DNA from: a virus
DNA length: 30,731 nt
Reading direction: 5' to 3' (one strand)
Virus record (IMG/VR): IMGVR_UViG_3300046504_000166
Location: 1 to 30,731 of that record
Positions 1-8,208 of this stretch are shown in pieces. Numbering within the stretch: position 1 is the stretch's first letter; the number at the start of each line of letters is the position of its first letter. Position numbers and translations under genes: made by a program. Below the pieces are notes generated by a model that saw nothing but the letters and a program-made list of their open reading frames with translations, was not told the DNA's origin and ran no database searches.

Positions 1-2
1 CA

Positions 3-302
3 ACTGAATATTATAGTAATACAATTATACAAAGTGATAAGATTGCAATACTTTCGCATAATGGCGATCCTCAATTCAAGGCAGTAAGACTAACACCTGC
101 AGATCGTCAGAGAATTTTTACTGATGGTCATCCTTTAGGACGAGCAGATTTAATTGTTGAAGCACTTAAAGTCATTAAAGATGCAATTATTCAGCACATA
201 CATCCGTATTCAAATCTTCCTGTTGATAAAACAGCAATAATTGATACTCTCAACAGTATTAATTTCGATGCCATTTTACAAAAAAACATTGTAATAAACT
301 AA
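3..302 (+). CDS. Partial virion-type protein, C-terminal about 99 residues
   Basis: An open frame enters from the left edge and stops with TAA at 300-302, so only the last 99 residues are visible. The readable part contains SHNGDPQFKAVRL, then LTPADRQRIFTDGHPLGRADLIVEA split over a helix-like stretch, and a short HIHPYSNLP motif. I do not recognise a family. Its position next to tail genes suggests a tail or baseplate component, which is inference only. It is followed after 21 bases by the nuclease gene on the same strand, which seems to have its own promoter overlapping this junction. The start and any N-terminal domains lie outside the window. Confidence 0.7.
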   Translation, partial: TEYYSNTIIQSDKIAILSHNGDPQFKAVRLTPADRQRIFTDGHPLGRADLIVEALKVIKDAIIQHIHPYSNLPVDKTAIIDTLNSINFDAILQKNIVIN

Positions 303-318
303 AATTATTGTACTTTTG
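288..318 (+). promoter_or_regulatory. Candidate host-type (Bacteroidota sigma) promoter for the nuclease gene
   Basis: ATTG at 288-291, a 19-nt spacer, then TACTTTTG at 311-318. This fits the Bacteroidota TTTG-N19-21-TAnnTTTG pattern apart from the first base of the upstream element. The ATG at 323 is only 4 nt beyond the -7 element, so the transcript would be leaderless or nearly so. Confidence 0.5.
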
Positions 319-322
319 CTTT

Positions 323-1108
323 ATGGAATTAATACCGAGTGAATTATTTACGGCATTTAATGATATTACGTTTTATGATAAACCGCACAAATATTTTATT
401 GACGGTAAAGAATTAATTTCCGTAACAACACTAATACATAAGTACCAAGAAGAGTTTGATGAAGGTTATTGGTCAGACTTTAAGGCAACACAGAAGAATT
501 TGACCCCTGAAGAGGTTTTAAGGGCATGGAAATTCATTAATAGAAAGGGGACGATAAAAGGTTCGGCAATCCATGACTATGCCGAGAACCTATTCCAAAA
601 CAAGGAATTTGAGTATCCTCTACAAATGATATTAAATGAATTTGGTTTTGATCCTGTCAGAATTGAATATGATATTACAAAAAAACATGTTGATGAGTTT
701 TATAATAAAGTTCAGGGCAAATTAATTCCAATCCGAACCGAAATGGTGGTTTATGATAAAGAAAGTCTTATTGGTGGAATGCTTGACATATTGTTTTATA
801 ATGTGAAATGGGGTGTGTTTCAAATATATGATTGGAAAACTAACAAAAAATTTACTACCGAAGAAAAGGAAAGGCATTTACTTAATGAATTATATTTAAT
901 AGAAGACTGTGATTTAGAAATATATTCTTTACAACTTAGTCTATATAAACATATTATAGAAAAAATTACGGGTCTTAAACTCGGTAAATCATATATTGTA
1001 TGGTTTTCGCACAACAATCCAACATATGAACTTATTGAAACAAAAGATAGATCATATTATGCTAAATTACTTGTTGACAACAGAATTAATGAATTTAAAG
1101 TTGCTTAA
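323..1108 (+). CDS. PD-(D/E)XK superfamily nuclease (RecB/Cas4-like exonuclease fold)
   Basis: Predicted 261-residue nuclease. In order it shows GSAIH with His84, Glu140 in TEMVVYD, GGMLD with Asp155, the DWKT core with Asp170 and Lys172, and a QLSLY helix at 204-208. This is the motif series of RecB/Cas4-type PD-(D/E)XK exonucleases, which cut or resect DNA with a divalent metal. Such phage enzymes usually work in recombination, replication or host DNA breakdown; which role applies here cannot be read from the sequence. I chose ATG at 323 over an upstream in-frame TTG at 308, because 308 lies inside the TACTTTTG promoter element. Its 3' end overlaps the convergent homing endonuclease gene by 14 bp. 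Confidence 0.8.
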   Translation: MELIPSELFTAFNDITFYDKPHKYFIDGKELISVTTLIHKYQEEFDEGYWSDFKATQKNLTPEEVLRAWKFINRKGTIKGSAIHDYAENLFQNKEFEYPLQMILNEFGFDPVRIEYDITKKHVDEFYNKVQGKLIPIRTEMVVYDKESLIGGMLDILFYNVKWGVFQIYDWKTNKKFTTEEKERHLLNELYLIEDCDLEIYSLQLSLYKHIIEKITGLKLGKSYIVWFSHNNPTYELIETKDRSYYAKLLVDNRINEFKVA

Positions 1109-1760
1109 ACTGATCACGTTTTCTATGTAAACCCATTTCTTCTTTATCATAATCTCCATAGATATAATTTTCAAATTTTATTAAATCTTTTTTATTACTA
1201 ATTCTTACTTGTGAAGATTTACCTCCCCGACTTTCAAGAATTCTTATTTTATAGTTGTTAATATTAATATTTTTAAATAATTCGATAATGAACTTCCAAT
1301 CTTGTTTTTCATGTCCAGTAAATGCAATAGAATGATGATCTTTATTTTTTATTGTCACAGACCCATCACCATCAAAAAATCCTCTAAACCAATATTGTTT
1401 TAATTCTTCGGGAATTTTATTTAATATTTGGTTAGGTGATTTAGTCTTATCACGATATTGATTTTCAATTAAAAATTCTCCGAAAATTCTACTTGATACC
1501 CAATTGATTGATATTGTCTTAGGTGTTTTTGCATATGATCCAACATTATTGCAGGTGAACGTGTTCCAATTTCCAGAAAACTGTAATATTTTTTTAAAAA
1601 TTTGATTATCGTCTTCCTTTGTACTATGCTTAACTATGGGTGTTTTTGACCGATTATTTGCAAAAGTAACATGACCATCTGCCCATAATAAACCTAATAT
1701 ATATGCAATTTCTTTATCTCTTATATTTTCAAATAAAGAAAACATTATTCTATTTTTCAT
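1095..1760 (-). CDS. LAGLIDADG homing endonuclease
   Basis: A 221-residue protein with two LAGLIDADG helices: YILGLLWADGH at residues 20-30 and YWFRGFFDGDGSV at 123-135. Each ends in the acidic residue that coordinates the metal. Two motifs in one chain imply a monomeric enzyme that cuts a long, asymmetric target and spreads its own gene. The C-terminal part (SRGGKSSQVRISNKKDLIKF) fits the second DNA-binding saddle. No intron or intein host gene surrounds it, so it is free-standing. It sits downstream of the tail tube terminator and overlaps the convergent nuclease gene by 14 bp. It has no late box; TATAATGGG lies about 20 bases upstream of its ATG. A later in-frame ATG (residue 6) is an alternative start. 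Confidence 0.88.
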   Translation of the reverse strand: MKNRIMFSLFENIRDKEIAYILGLLWADGHVTFANNRSKTPIVKHSTKEDDNQIFKKILQFSGNWNTFTCNNVGSYAKTPKTISINWVSSRIFGEFLIENQYRDKTKSPNQILNKIPEELKQYWFRGFFDGDGSVTIKNKDHHSIAFTGHEKQDWKFIIELFKNININNYKIRILESRGGKSSQVRISNKKDLIKFENYIYGDYDKEEMGLHRKRDQFKQL

Positions 1761-1795
1761 TTTATTTGTTTTAGTTTCCCATTATAATTATTTTT

Positions 1796-1819
1796 AAAAG
1801 CCACAACTAAGTGGCTTTT
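1796..1819 (-). terminator. Hairpin terminator after the tail tube gene
   Basis: A perfect 9-bp stem, AAAAGCCAC (1796-1804) and GTGGCTTTT (1811-1819), with a 6-nt loop. It lies 45 bases past the stop of the tail tube gene. On the minus strand the stem ends in TTTT followed by AT-rich DNA. Confidence 0.7.
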
Positions 1820-1863
1820 GAATTTCATTATGTATCTTTAACTAATTGATTACCAACCAACTA

Positions 1864-2355
1864 TTAGAGATTTAAGATGCAACGCCAAGGCTGTAAAGTC
1901 AAAACAATGTTTGTTAATGCATCTTCATCATAACTATTTTCTTGGAAGTCAATACTTGTAATCATACACTGTTCCAAGAACCATTTTTCAACTTCAATAC
2001 CTGTTGGATCAACTGCTTTCAATAGGATATTCTTTTTATATCCGGCTGCGTAACCCATACGACCTGTAAGAGATTCTGCGTGTAAACGAACCCATTCCAT
2101 CAATTGTTGTGAGGTTGAAGGACCAATTGGATCAAGGAATGTTACTTCCATTGCTTCCCAATTATAACGTCCTGCAACGTAGTTACGTTCGTTCATATAA
2201 TTTATTTCTACCGAGTTGATCTTCATGGTCGGTCTTTTAAATTTTTGAACCTTCCATACTTCGATACCTAATTCATCGGCAAATTCCGCAAAGAATCTAT
2301 TTTGTCTTTTTGGTTCGTATTGAAACGGGATACCCCTAATCATTTCTCCTGCCAT
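1864..2355 (-). CDS. Tail tube protein, T4 gp19 family
   Basis: A 163-residue protein, the same length class as T4 gp19 (163 aa). It forms the hexameric rings of the inner tail tube through which DNA is ejected. The segments RYNWEAMEVTFLDPIG and STSQQLMEWVRLH (residues about 64-92) are the gp19 signature, in which a beta-rich core is followed by the helix that packs between rings. A second beta half begins near GYKKNILLKAVDPTG. The first ATG, 43 bases downstream of a late box, is a good start. It is read in the same direction as the sheath gene, with one acidic protein between them. In T4, genes 18 and 19 are adjacent, so the pairing supports the call. Confidence 0.88.
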   Translation of the reverse strand: MAGEMIRGIPFQYEPKRQNRFFAEFADELGIEVWKVQKFKRPTMKINSVEINYMNERNYVAGRYNWEAMEVTFLDPIGPSTSQQLMEWVRLHAESLTGRMGYAAGYKKNILLKAVDPTGIEVEKWFLEQCMITSIDFQENSYDEDALTNIVLTLQPWRCILNL

Positions 2356-2397
2356 GTTTTTATCTGTTTAAATTTTAATACTTATTTTTTGTTTTAT

Positions 2398-2407
2398 AAT
2401 AAATACT
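2398..2407 (-). promoter_or_regulatory. Late box upstream of tail tube gene
   Basis: On the minus strand AGTATTTATT, 42 bases before the tail tube ATG. It belongs to the 15-member late-box set of this window. Confidence 0.7.
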
Positions 2408-2426
2408 CACGTATTTGAAAAATAAA

Positions 2427-2810
2427 TTATAGCAGAGGTAATATTCCGGTCTTATGATATATGTTAAGTTCACATGCGGTCAATTGTGCTAAAGTTTTTC
2501 TCTTTGGCGGTGCAGGTGCTGTAATAATTGGAACATCTGGAATTTTTTTAAATTCTTCAACTGCTTCCTCAATTTTAGCATCGGTTTCAGCATCAACCAA
2601 TTCCTTAATTTCTGCTTCACCGTCAACATTGTGAAATTTTTCAAGACTTTCTTTAATTTCTTCAGGAGTTTCAGCAGGTTCATTAATAAATTCTTCCTGT
2701 GCAATAACTTCTTCTTCACTCATAAGTTTTTCCTGTGGTTCTTCAAATACCTGTTTTTCTATTATTGGATTTTCGTGTGGTTCGACTTTCGGTCCTCTTC
2801 TTGTTGCCAT
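2427..2810 (-). CDS. Acidic linker-like protein between tube and sheath genes
   Basis: A 127-residue protein, unrecognised. The first 20 residues are mixed and basic, then about 70 residues are strongly acidic and Glu-rich (for example KLMSEEEVIAQEEF and AEIKELVDAETDAKIEE), with low complexity typical of coiled or disordered segments. A Pro-rich link, ITAPAPPKRK, leads to a compact C-terminal motif, LAQLTACELNIYHKTGILP. The C-terminal motif looks like the conserved functional part. It has its own late box, so it should be made together with the tail tube and sheath proteins. A role as a tail assembly factor or minor tail part is plausible but unproven. No signal peptide or membrane segment is seen. 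Confidence 0.75.
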   Translation of the reverse strand: MATRRGPKVEPHENPIIEKQVFEEPQEKLMSEEEVIAQEEFINEPAETPEEIKESLEKFHNVDGEAEIKELVDAETDAKIEEAVEEFKKIPDVPIITAPAPPKRKTLAQLTACELNIYHKTGILPLL

Positions 2811-2839
2811 AATATCAATATTTTAATATAATTATTTCC

Positions 2840-2849
2840 CATAAATACT
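2840..2849 (-). promoter_or_regulatory. Late box upstream of the acidic tail-region gene
   Basis: Minus-strand AGTATTTATG, 29 bases before the ATG at 2810. It lies just after the sheath-gene terminator, so this gene can be transcribed separately from the sheath gene. Confidence 0.7.
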
Positions 2850-2862
2850 CGCAATAAAAAAA

Positions 2863-2889
2863 GAGACCCACCAAAAGTAAGTGGGTCTC
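2863..2889 (-). terminator. Rho-independent terminator after the tail sheath gene
   Basis: A perfect 9-bp stem, GAGACCCAC (2863-2871) and GTGGGTCTC (2881-2889), with a 9-nt loop. On the minus strand it is followed by a run of seven T. It starts 19 bases past the sheath stop codon and is the best-formed terminator in the window. Confidence 0.9.
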
Positions 2890-2908
2890 CCATTTAAAAA
2901 ATCACAAA

Positions 2909-5725
2909 TTATGCACCAACATCGGCAAATGATGCACCAGAAGGAGTTATTGTAAACGTAATGCCGATAAATTCAACAGCACGTGTTGGCTTTAAGAATA
3001 TTTCGCCAAATAATTCATTTCTGTCAATTGTTTCAGGAGTATTAAGAGTATCATCCATTTTGATCCTGAAATCATATAGACCTCTTTCTCTCTGTATAGT
3101 ATCAAGAATTGGTGTTGCTTTTGATAAGAATTGGTCAATAGTTGTCTGATCATTCTGTTCAAATACCAATCTGATTGCGATATTAGCAATAAGAACTTTA
3201 AGTTGAAGTAACAATCTACGAACATTAATTCTGTTCAAAGCACTGTCTATAACCTGCAAGGTCTTCTGTCCAAAGATTGCTGTACCTGCATCTGCGAAGT
3301 CAGCCATTGGATTAATTCTACCTGCGTAAAGTATATCACGAGCAGCCAAAGACATTTTGTATTTTGATTTTCTTGCATCAGTTGTTCCACGTTGTAGACC
3401 AGCAGGTGCAAACCAAGGGAATGAAGTATTATCAGTAAATGCCATTGCTTTTACAACTTCACCTGTAGGTGGAATATAAACATTAACATTATTCTGAGTA
3501 TCTCTCATTTGTATCCAAGGGAAGTATGTACAAGCATAATTGGTGTCAATTCCTGCAGCATCAAGTAAGTCAACAATATCCTGTGCTGCCAATACATCTT
3601 GATTATTACCAATTGTCTGAGGTACTTCAATATCGGGAGCATCAATAACATAAAGTGTATCAGTTCTCTGTTTAGTTACCATTTCAATAGTGTCCTGAAC
3701 TAATATATTTTCATCTGACCAATTAATACCTGGAGTTGCAAGTACGTTAATTGTTACTGCTTCAGGATTACTGAGTGTATTAATTGCTGTCTGCCATGCA
3801 ACAAAATCGGTAACTGTTAAATCTAATTCAGTTGGTGCTACGCCATCAAAAATACCGCCCGGACGATATAAATCGCCATATGAACGTTGATCTCTGTTAA
3901 CATTCCATCCATCGAAACCACCAGATGGGGCAACGGTGAATTTTCTTGATGCTAATGTATAATAAGGATTTAATGGATCAAGTATATCATTAACATTTTC
4001 AAATGAACCTGCACCTGCTTCAAATTGCCATCCATTATATGAACTTCCTGTTGCATTTACATCCATGTGGAAACCTTTACTTTTTGTATATCCACTTGGA
4101 TCAGCACTTGAATTATTATAACCATTAAAATTAAAGAAGTTTTGATTAATACCGTCACCAACAATGCCTGGACCATCATAAGCACTTGCTGATTCACCTA
4201 AATATATTTTTGCAATTCTTTCATTTTGTGCATAGTATGTTTTATAGAATATTTTAGGAGTTATACCATTATAATTACTTGGAACACTACCATGAGTTGT
4301 TGCAGTTATTGCATAATCGTTGAAATAATAACCTTCAAAACCTGCAGGAAATGCGTCAGGTGGAATGCTATCTGCTAATTCAACCATAATGTACTTACTC
4401 TGAAGATCATATTCACCATCAACAGTACCAATGCGTTGTGCAATATAGTTTGTTGTACCTACGAATAATGTACATCTTGTATATGTTTCCAAGAAATTTG
4501 GATTTGCATCAGTATCATAAAAACTACGAACTTGTACATCAAATTCTAAAGTAATTGGATTGATGTTTGCTATACTGATTTTAATTTCTTCGTTTGCTGC
4601 ATCACCGTCTGATATGCTGACAAATTTAAATAGTCTGCTTACAGTATTACCTTTAAGTTGTGATACAATCCAAGGAGTTTCTGGTGTTTTGAATTGTGTT
4701 TTATAATCATTATATAAATTTGAATTACAATTAATCAATATGGTATTAATTGCATAACCATATCCTTCAGCATCGATTTTTCTAATCAAGTTTGGATAAA
4801 TTTCCTGAACCCAAATCTTTGTATTTTTATCTTTTGCTGATATACCAACTACATTTGGTAAGAAACTGCTTGCATCAGGATTTAATGATGCTGTATATGA
4901 TTCAGTACTTCCACTATAATTATTAGGTGCTGGAACTGCAGGTACTTTTAATCCGTAATTTGTTGCTCTCAATGTAAATAATCCAAACATATCACCAATT
5001 CCACTATTAGTATTATTACTTGTTACAGTAAGACCAAGTGGTGTTTGATATACGTCCCATTCAGTAATTGATGGTAGATTTAAATGATCTACAACATATC
5101 CTCTACTTCTGACCACAGCAAGTACCATGCCTTCATATTGATTATATGAAGTACCACTTAAAACACTTGCAACATCCCTAACAGTACCACTTGTACCCGT
5201 AAGAGTTAATACTCTAAAAGTATGTTTAATTCCACTAAAAGATGTTGAAGGGTATACTGCTTTTGTAAATCCGGTAAATGTTACACCCGTTTGACCTGTT
5301 GCATATATGATATTACCTAAGTAACTGCCACCAGTAAATGATACTGTTGATGCACCTGTTGATACAACTCCTTCGGTTGCAGGATCAACTCCCGCACTTA
5401 AAGTAATTGCCCATGCAGTACCTGCATCATATCCACTGAGACCCAATACACGTGTTACCCACATTTGATTGGATTCATTTAAATATGCATTTGCTGTATA
5501 TGGCAATTGAAACTGAAGTTGTCCGTTAGGAAACCTTTGTACATTTTGTGGTCCAAATCTATTTGAAAATTGAGTTTGATCTTGAATATAAATAGGTTCA
5601 AATGCCGGACCTTTTGTTGTTTCGCCAACAACACCCAATGTTGTTATGCCTACGTTACGTGTTACGAATGATAAATCACGTTCTTTAAATTTTACACCTG
5701 GAGAGGTAAATACAAATTCTGCCAT
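2909..5725 (-). CDS. Contractile tail sheath protein, T4 gp18 family
   Basis: A 938-residue sheath subunit; the sheath surrounds the tube and contracts to drive it into the host. The N terminus (FTSPGVKFKERDLS, then TTKGPAFEPIYIQ) is the conserved sheath start that forms the handshake strands. The C-terminal 200 residues carry the well-conserved core: APAGLQRG, SLAARDILYAGRINPM, FGQKTLQ, NRINVRRLLLQLK and the ending RAVEFIGITFTI. T4 gp18 is 659 residues. The extra length lies in the Ser/Thr/Gly-rich middle (about residues 110-650), as expected for surface-exposed insertion domains. It is the first gene leftward of a divergent late promoter region, with its late box 64 bases upstream and a strong terminator behind it. 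Confidence 0.97.
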   Translation of the reverse strand: MAEFVFTSPGVKFKERDLSFVTRNVGITTLGVVGETTKGPAFEPIYIQDQTQFSNRFGPQNVQRFPNGQLQFQLPYTANAYLNESNQMWVTRVLGLSGYDAGTAWAITLSAGVDPATEGVVSTGASTVSFTGGSYLGNIIYATGQTGVTFTGFTKAVYPSTSFSGIKHTFRVLTLTGTSGTVRDVASVLSGTSYNQYEGMVLAVVRSRGYVVDHLNLPSITEWDVYQTPLGLTVTSNNTNSGIGDMFGLFTLRATNYGLKVPAVPAPNNYSGSTESYTASLNPDASSFLPNVVGISAKDKNTKIWVQEIYPNLIRKIDAEGYGYAINTILINCNSNLYNDYKTQFKTPETPWIVSQLKGNTVSRLFKFVSISDGDAANEEIKISIANINPITLEFDVQVRSFYDTDANPNFLETYTRCTLFVGTTNYIAQRIGTVDGEYDLQSKYIMVELADSIPPDAFPAGFEGYYFNDYAITATTHGSVPSNYNGITPKIFYKTYYAQNERIAKIYLGESASAYDGPGIVGDGINQNFFNFNGYNNSSADPSGYTKSKGFHMDVNATGSSYNGWQFEAGAGSFENVNDILDPLNPYYTLASRKFTVAPSGGFDGWNVNRDQRSYGDLYRPGGIFDGVAPTELDLTVTDFVAWQTAINTLSNPEAVTINVLATPGINWSDENILVQDTIEMVTKQRTDTLYVIDAPDIEVPQTIGNNQDVLAAQDIVDLLDAAGIDTNYACTYFPWIQMRDTQNNVNVYIPPTGEVVKAMAFTDNTSFPWFAPAGLQRGTTDARKSKYKMSLAARDILYAGRINPMADFADAGTAIFGQKTLQVIDSALNRINVRRLLLQLKVLIANIAIRLVFEQNDQTTIDQFLSKATPILDTIQRERGLYDFRIKMDDTLNTPETIDRNELFGEIFLKPTRAVEFIGITFTITPSGASFADVGA

Positions 5726-5788
5726 GTTATTTAATTATTTAATTTTATATTATTATTTTATACTTTATAAGCCGTTTTGTGCTTTTCA

Positions 5789-5798
5789 AATAAATACT
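5789..5798 (-). promoter_or_regulatory. Late box upstream of tail sheath gene
   Basis: Minus-strand AGTATTTATT, 63 bases before the sheath ATG. It is the left-facing half of a divergent late promoter pair. Confidence 0.7.
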
Positions 5799-5993
5799 AA
5801 AAAATTATTGAAAAGGTGTTTTGCAGTAATTATTATCGCACTGCAATTCTTCTCCATAAAGTCAGATTTAGAGGTTTTTATATTTTTTGGTTTCAAATTT
5901 CCCGAAATTTCGATTTTTTTGCCTTAGATTTTCTTAAATTTTCGAGAAAAAAAATTCATATTTTTTTAAAAATTTTTTGAAATTTCACATATT

Positions 5994-6003
5994 AGTATTT
6001 ATG
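5994..6003 (+). promoter_or_regulatory. Late box upstream of the 716-residue virion-type gene
   Basis: AGTATTTATG on the plus strand, 21 bases before the ATG at 6025. It is the right-facing half of the divergent pair. Confidence 0.7.
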
Positions 6004-6024
6004 TGAAACACATTTTAATATCAT

Positions 6025-8175
6025 ATGAATACATCAGAACGCATTCAACTAATTACCGGAGTAACTGGAAATGATAAAACCATCATAGTAAAACTTGAAC
6101 AAGACGTTGAGCAACTTCAATTTATGACATTGAACATCTATACTAAAGATGCTTATCAGGATTTTAATGCAGACTATGGTGTATTAATTGGCAGAGTAAC
6201 AGCAAATGGTGGTGTAGGCATTCCTAATGCCAAGATCAGTATTTTTATACCCTTAGATAATGTTGATGCCCAAGATGGCGAAATATCAAGCATTTATCCT
6301 TATGTAACTCCAAGAGATAAAAATGCACAAGGCAAAAGATATAATTTATTGCCACGTGTTAGTCAATATAATTTCACAACAGGAACTTATAAACCAATTC
6401 AACCATTTGGTAGTTTTCCAATTAAACCAGAAATAGTTGCCAATCAGGACTTCTTAGGTGTTTATAAAAAATATTATAAATATACTGCATTAACCAATAG
6501 TGCTGGGGATTATATGATTTTTGGCGTACCGATTGGTACACAAACAGTTCATATGAGTGCTGATATTACCGATATTGGTCAATATAGCATGACTCCGGCT
6601 TCAATGGTAACAAATTTAGGATATTCACCAAATTTATTTTATGACAATAATTCCAAAATCAAGCCAAGTAATGATTTAAATGACTTGCCAAATATTGAAA
6701 CCCAAGAAATTACCGTTGATGTTGTCCCATTTTGGGGTGATGCAGCCAATTTTATAATTGGTATTACCCGCCAAGATTTTAGAATTCGTGCAACATTGGT
6801 AAATACCTTTACCATTTTTGGGAGTTCATTCACCGATGGTAGTGATGCTATGTGGGGTGAAGACACTGAAAGTGGAAGAAATGTTGATGAATTATATCGT
6901 GCAAGAGACGATGCGAATACTACAGTCGGAATGTTTTCAAAACGTATTGGAATTATAAGTGAACAGATTTACTATTATCCAGCAAGTATTAGTGATGCTG
7001 ATATTGATAGTGGCAATGTTGATCCAACTACTGATATGTTGTTATTGGCAAAAACAGAATATTCTGCATATAAAAGGGATGGTGATTTTGTGCTTTTAAT
7101 ATCTTGTAACAGAAATAAGGTTATTACAGATGACCAAGGCAATCAAATGCCAGTACCCTATACTTCTACAAACGGTATTTTCACAGAATTTCGAGGATTT
7201 GTAGTATTTGAAATTGATGGTCAAGCCATTCCGATGAATTTTAGTGGTAGTATTGGAGATAACACCACATTAACACCAATTAGAATGAAGTTAAAGTTTC
7301 CACAATATGCACCAATGGCACATAGTTTTGGAGTAACACATTCGGGTACTCCTGATCCAAATACACCAAATACTATTACATGGAGAAAACAAAATTATAG
7401 ATTTCAAGCAAACAAGTTTTATAGTGTTTCAAGATTTCAACCAATAGTATTTCATAGTTCAACAGGCGATGATAATAACGATACTACTCAGTTCTTTGAT
7501 AAAGATGCAATAAATGTACCGTATAATCAAGACCCATTTTGGTCTTCTGGTATTATTGTTACAAGTGATTATAGTGATTTTACAAACTCTACCGCACAAT
7601 TTCCAACCAATGTTCAGTTAGCAAGTGGTTTAAAGGGTTTTGGTTCAAACTGGATGAATTTAAGTATATATTTTCCACAAACAGGTTATTTAGGCAGAGG
7701 TTATTCTCATGTTAATTATGTTAGGTCGGCAACATTGGTCCAATTTCAATTTGCAAGTGGTGCTGGTGGTAGTGATGCGCATAATAACTGGTATTATTTC
7801 ACAAACAATACTCAAGCAATTGCAGGTGGTCAATTCAATACCATTTGGATGGCTCGTTCTGACCAGCATTGGACTGATTTTATTGAAGTGCCAACTAAGG
7901 ATATTAAAGCAATGGTAACTGTTACAAGCAAAGGATTTACCAATAATCAATTGGGCAGTTATACATTACAAGGTAAATATCGTAATGGAATTTATAAACC
8001 TACAGGTTGGTCACAACCTACACCATTTGCATATGATGGAAACGGTACTTATCCAATATCGGGTAAAATAGACGGAAAGCCTACAAATGGTCAAGACCCC
8101 AACAGTTATTTCTATAAAGGATTTAATACTTCTGATTGTATTAAATTTTTATTTGAATTAGGATTAATATTATAA
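6025..8175 (+). CDS. Large probable virion protein with a carboxypeptidase-regulatory-like domain
   Basis: A 716-residue protein. Residues about 50-180 read like a transthyretin/CarboxypepD-regulatory beta sandwich split by an insert: GVLIGRVTANGGVGIPNAKI at one end, then TALTNSAGDYMIFGVPIGTQ. The rest is Asn/Thr/Tyr-rich beta-type sequence without catalytic motifs, and there is no signal peptide. The late box, the divergent pairing with the sheath gene and the size argue for a tail, baseplate or adsorption component. Such sandwich domains are common in phage tail proteins and in Bacteroidota surface proteins, so glycan or receptor contact is possible; that is inference. The gene ends at a strong terminator shared with the lipoprotein gene. 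A baseplate wedge or fibre role cannot be separated from sequence alone. Confidence 0.8.
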   Translation: MNTSERIQLITGVTGNDKTIIVKLEQDVEQLQFMTLNIYTKDAYQDFNADYGVLIGRVTANGGVGIPNAKISIFIPLDNVDAQDGEISSIYPYVTPRDKNAQGKRYNLLPRVSQYNFTTGTYKPIQPFGSFPIKPEIVANQDFLGVYKKYYKYTALTNSAGDYMIFGVPIGTQTVHMSADITDIGQYSMTPASMVTNLGYSPNLFYDNNSKIKPSNDLNDLPNIETQEITVDVVPFWGDAANFIIGITRQDFRIRATLVNTFTIFGSSFTDGSDAMWGEDTESGRNVDELYRARDDANTTVGMFSKRIGIISEQIYYYPASISDADIDSGNVDPTTDMLLLAKTEYSAYKRDGDFVLLISCNRNKVITDDQGNQMPVPYTSTNGIFTEFRGFVVFEIDGQAIPMNFSGSIGDNTTLTPIRMKLKFPQYAPMAHSFGVTHSGTPDPNTPNTITWRKQNYRFQANKFYSVSRFQPIVFHSSTGDDNNDTTQFFDKDAINVPYNQDPFWSSGIIVTSDYSDFTNSTAQFPTNVQLASGLKGFGSNWMNLSIYFPQTGYLGRGYSHVNYVRSATLVQFQFASGAGGSDAHNNWYYFTNNTQAIAGGQFNTIWMARSDQHWTDFIEVPTKDIKAMVTVTSKGFTNNQLGSYTLQGKYRNGIYKPTGWSQPTPFAYDGNGTYPISGKIDGKPTNGQDPNSYFYKGFNTSDCIKFLFELGLIL

Positions 8176-8180
8176 AACAA

Positions 8181-8205
8181 AAAACCCCTCAAATTGAGGG
8201 GTTTT
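8181..8205. terminator. Bidirectional terminator between convergent genes
   Basis: A perfect 10-bp stem, AAAACCCCTC (8181-8190) and GAGGGGTTTT (8196-8205), with a 5-nt loop. The A/T ends make it work in both directions. It separates the 716-residue protein gene from the convergent lipoprotein gene. Confidence 0.9.
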
Positions 8206-8208
8206 AAG

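Larger units (their letters stand above)
5726..6024. other. Divergent intergenic region, AT-rich
   Basis: 299 bases without a convincing gene separate the sheath gene (-) from the 716-residue protein gene (+). It holds one late box facing each way (5789-5798 and 5994-6003). Between them is an AT-rich tract with runs of T and A and small inverted repeats such as GAAATTTCG and AAATTTTCGAG. Nothing else was recognised. Confidence 0.7.

Noticed and set aside
2489-2831. Lys/Leu-rich and Phe-rich frames on either strand over the acidic protein gene
   Set aside because: Their odd composition is a by-product of the Glu-rich codons of the real gene at 2427-2810, which has its own late box.
5646-5927. 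A 93-codon plus-strand frame crossing the sheath start and the divergent gap
   Set aside because: It opposes the well-supported sheath gene, is rich in Phe/Ile/Leu from AT-rich DNA, and starts inside the sheath coding region.
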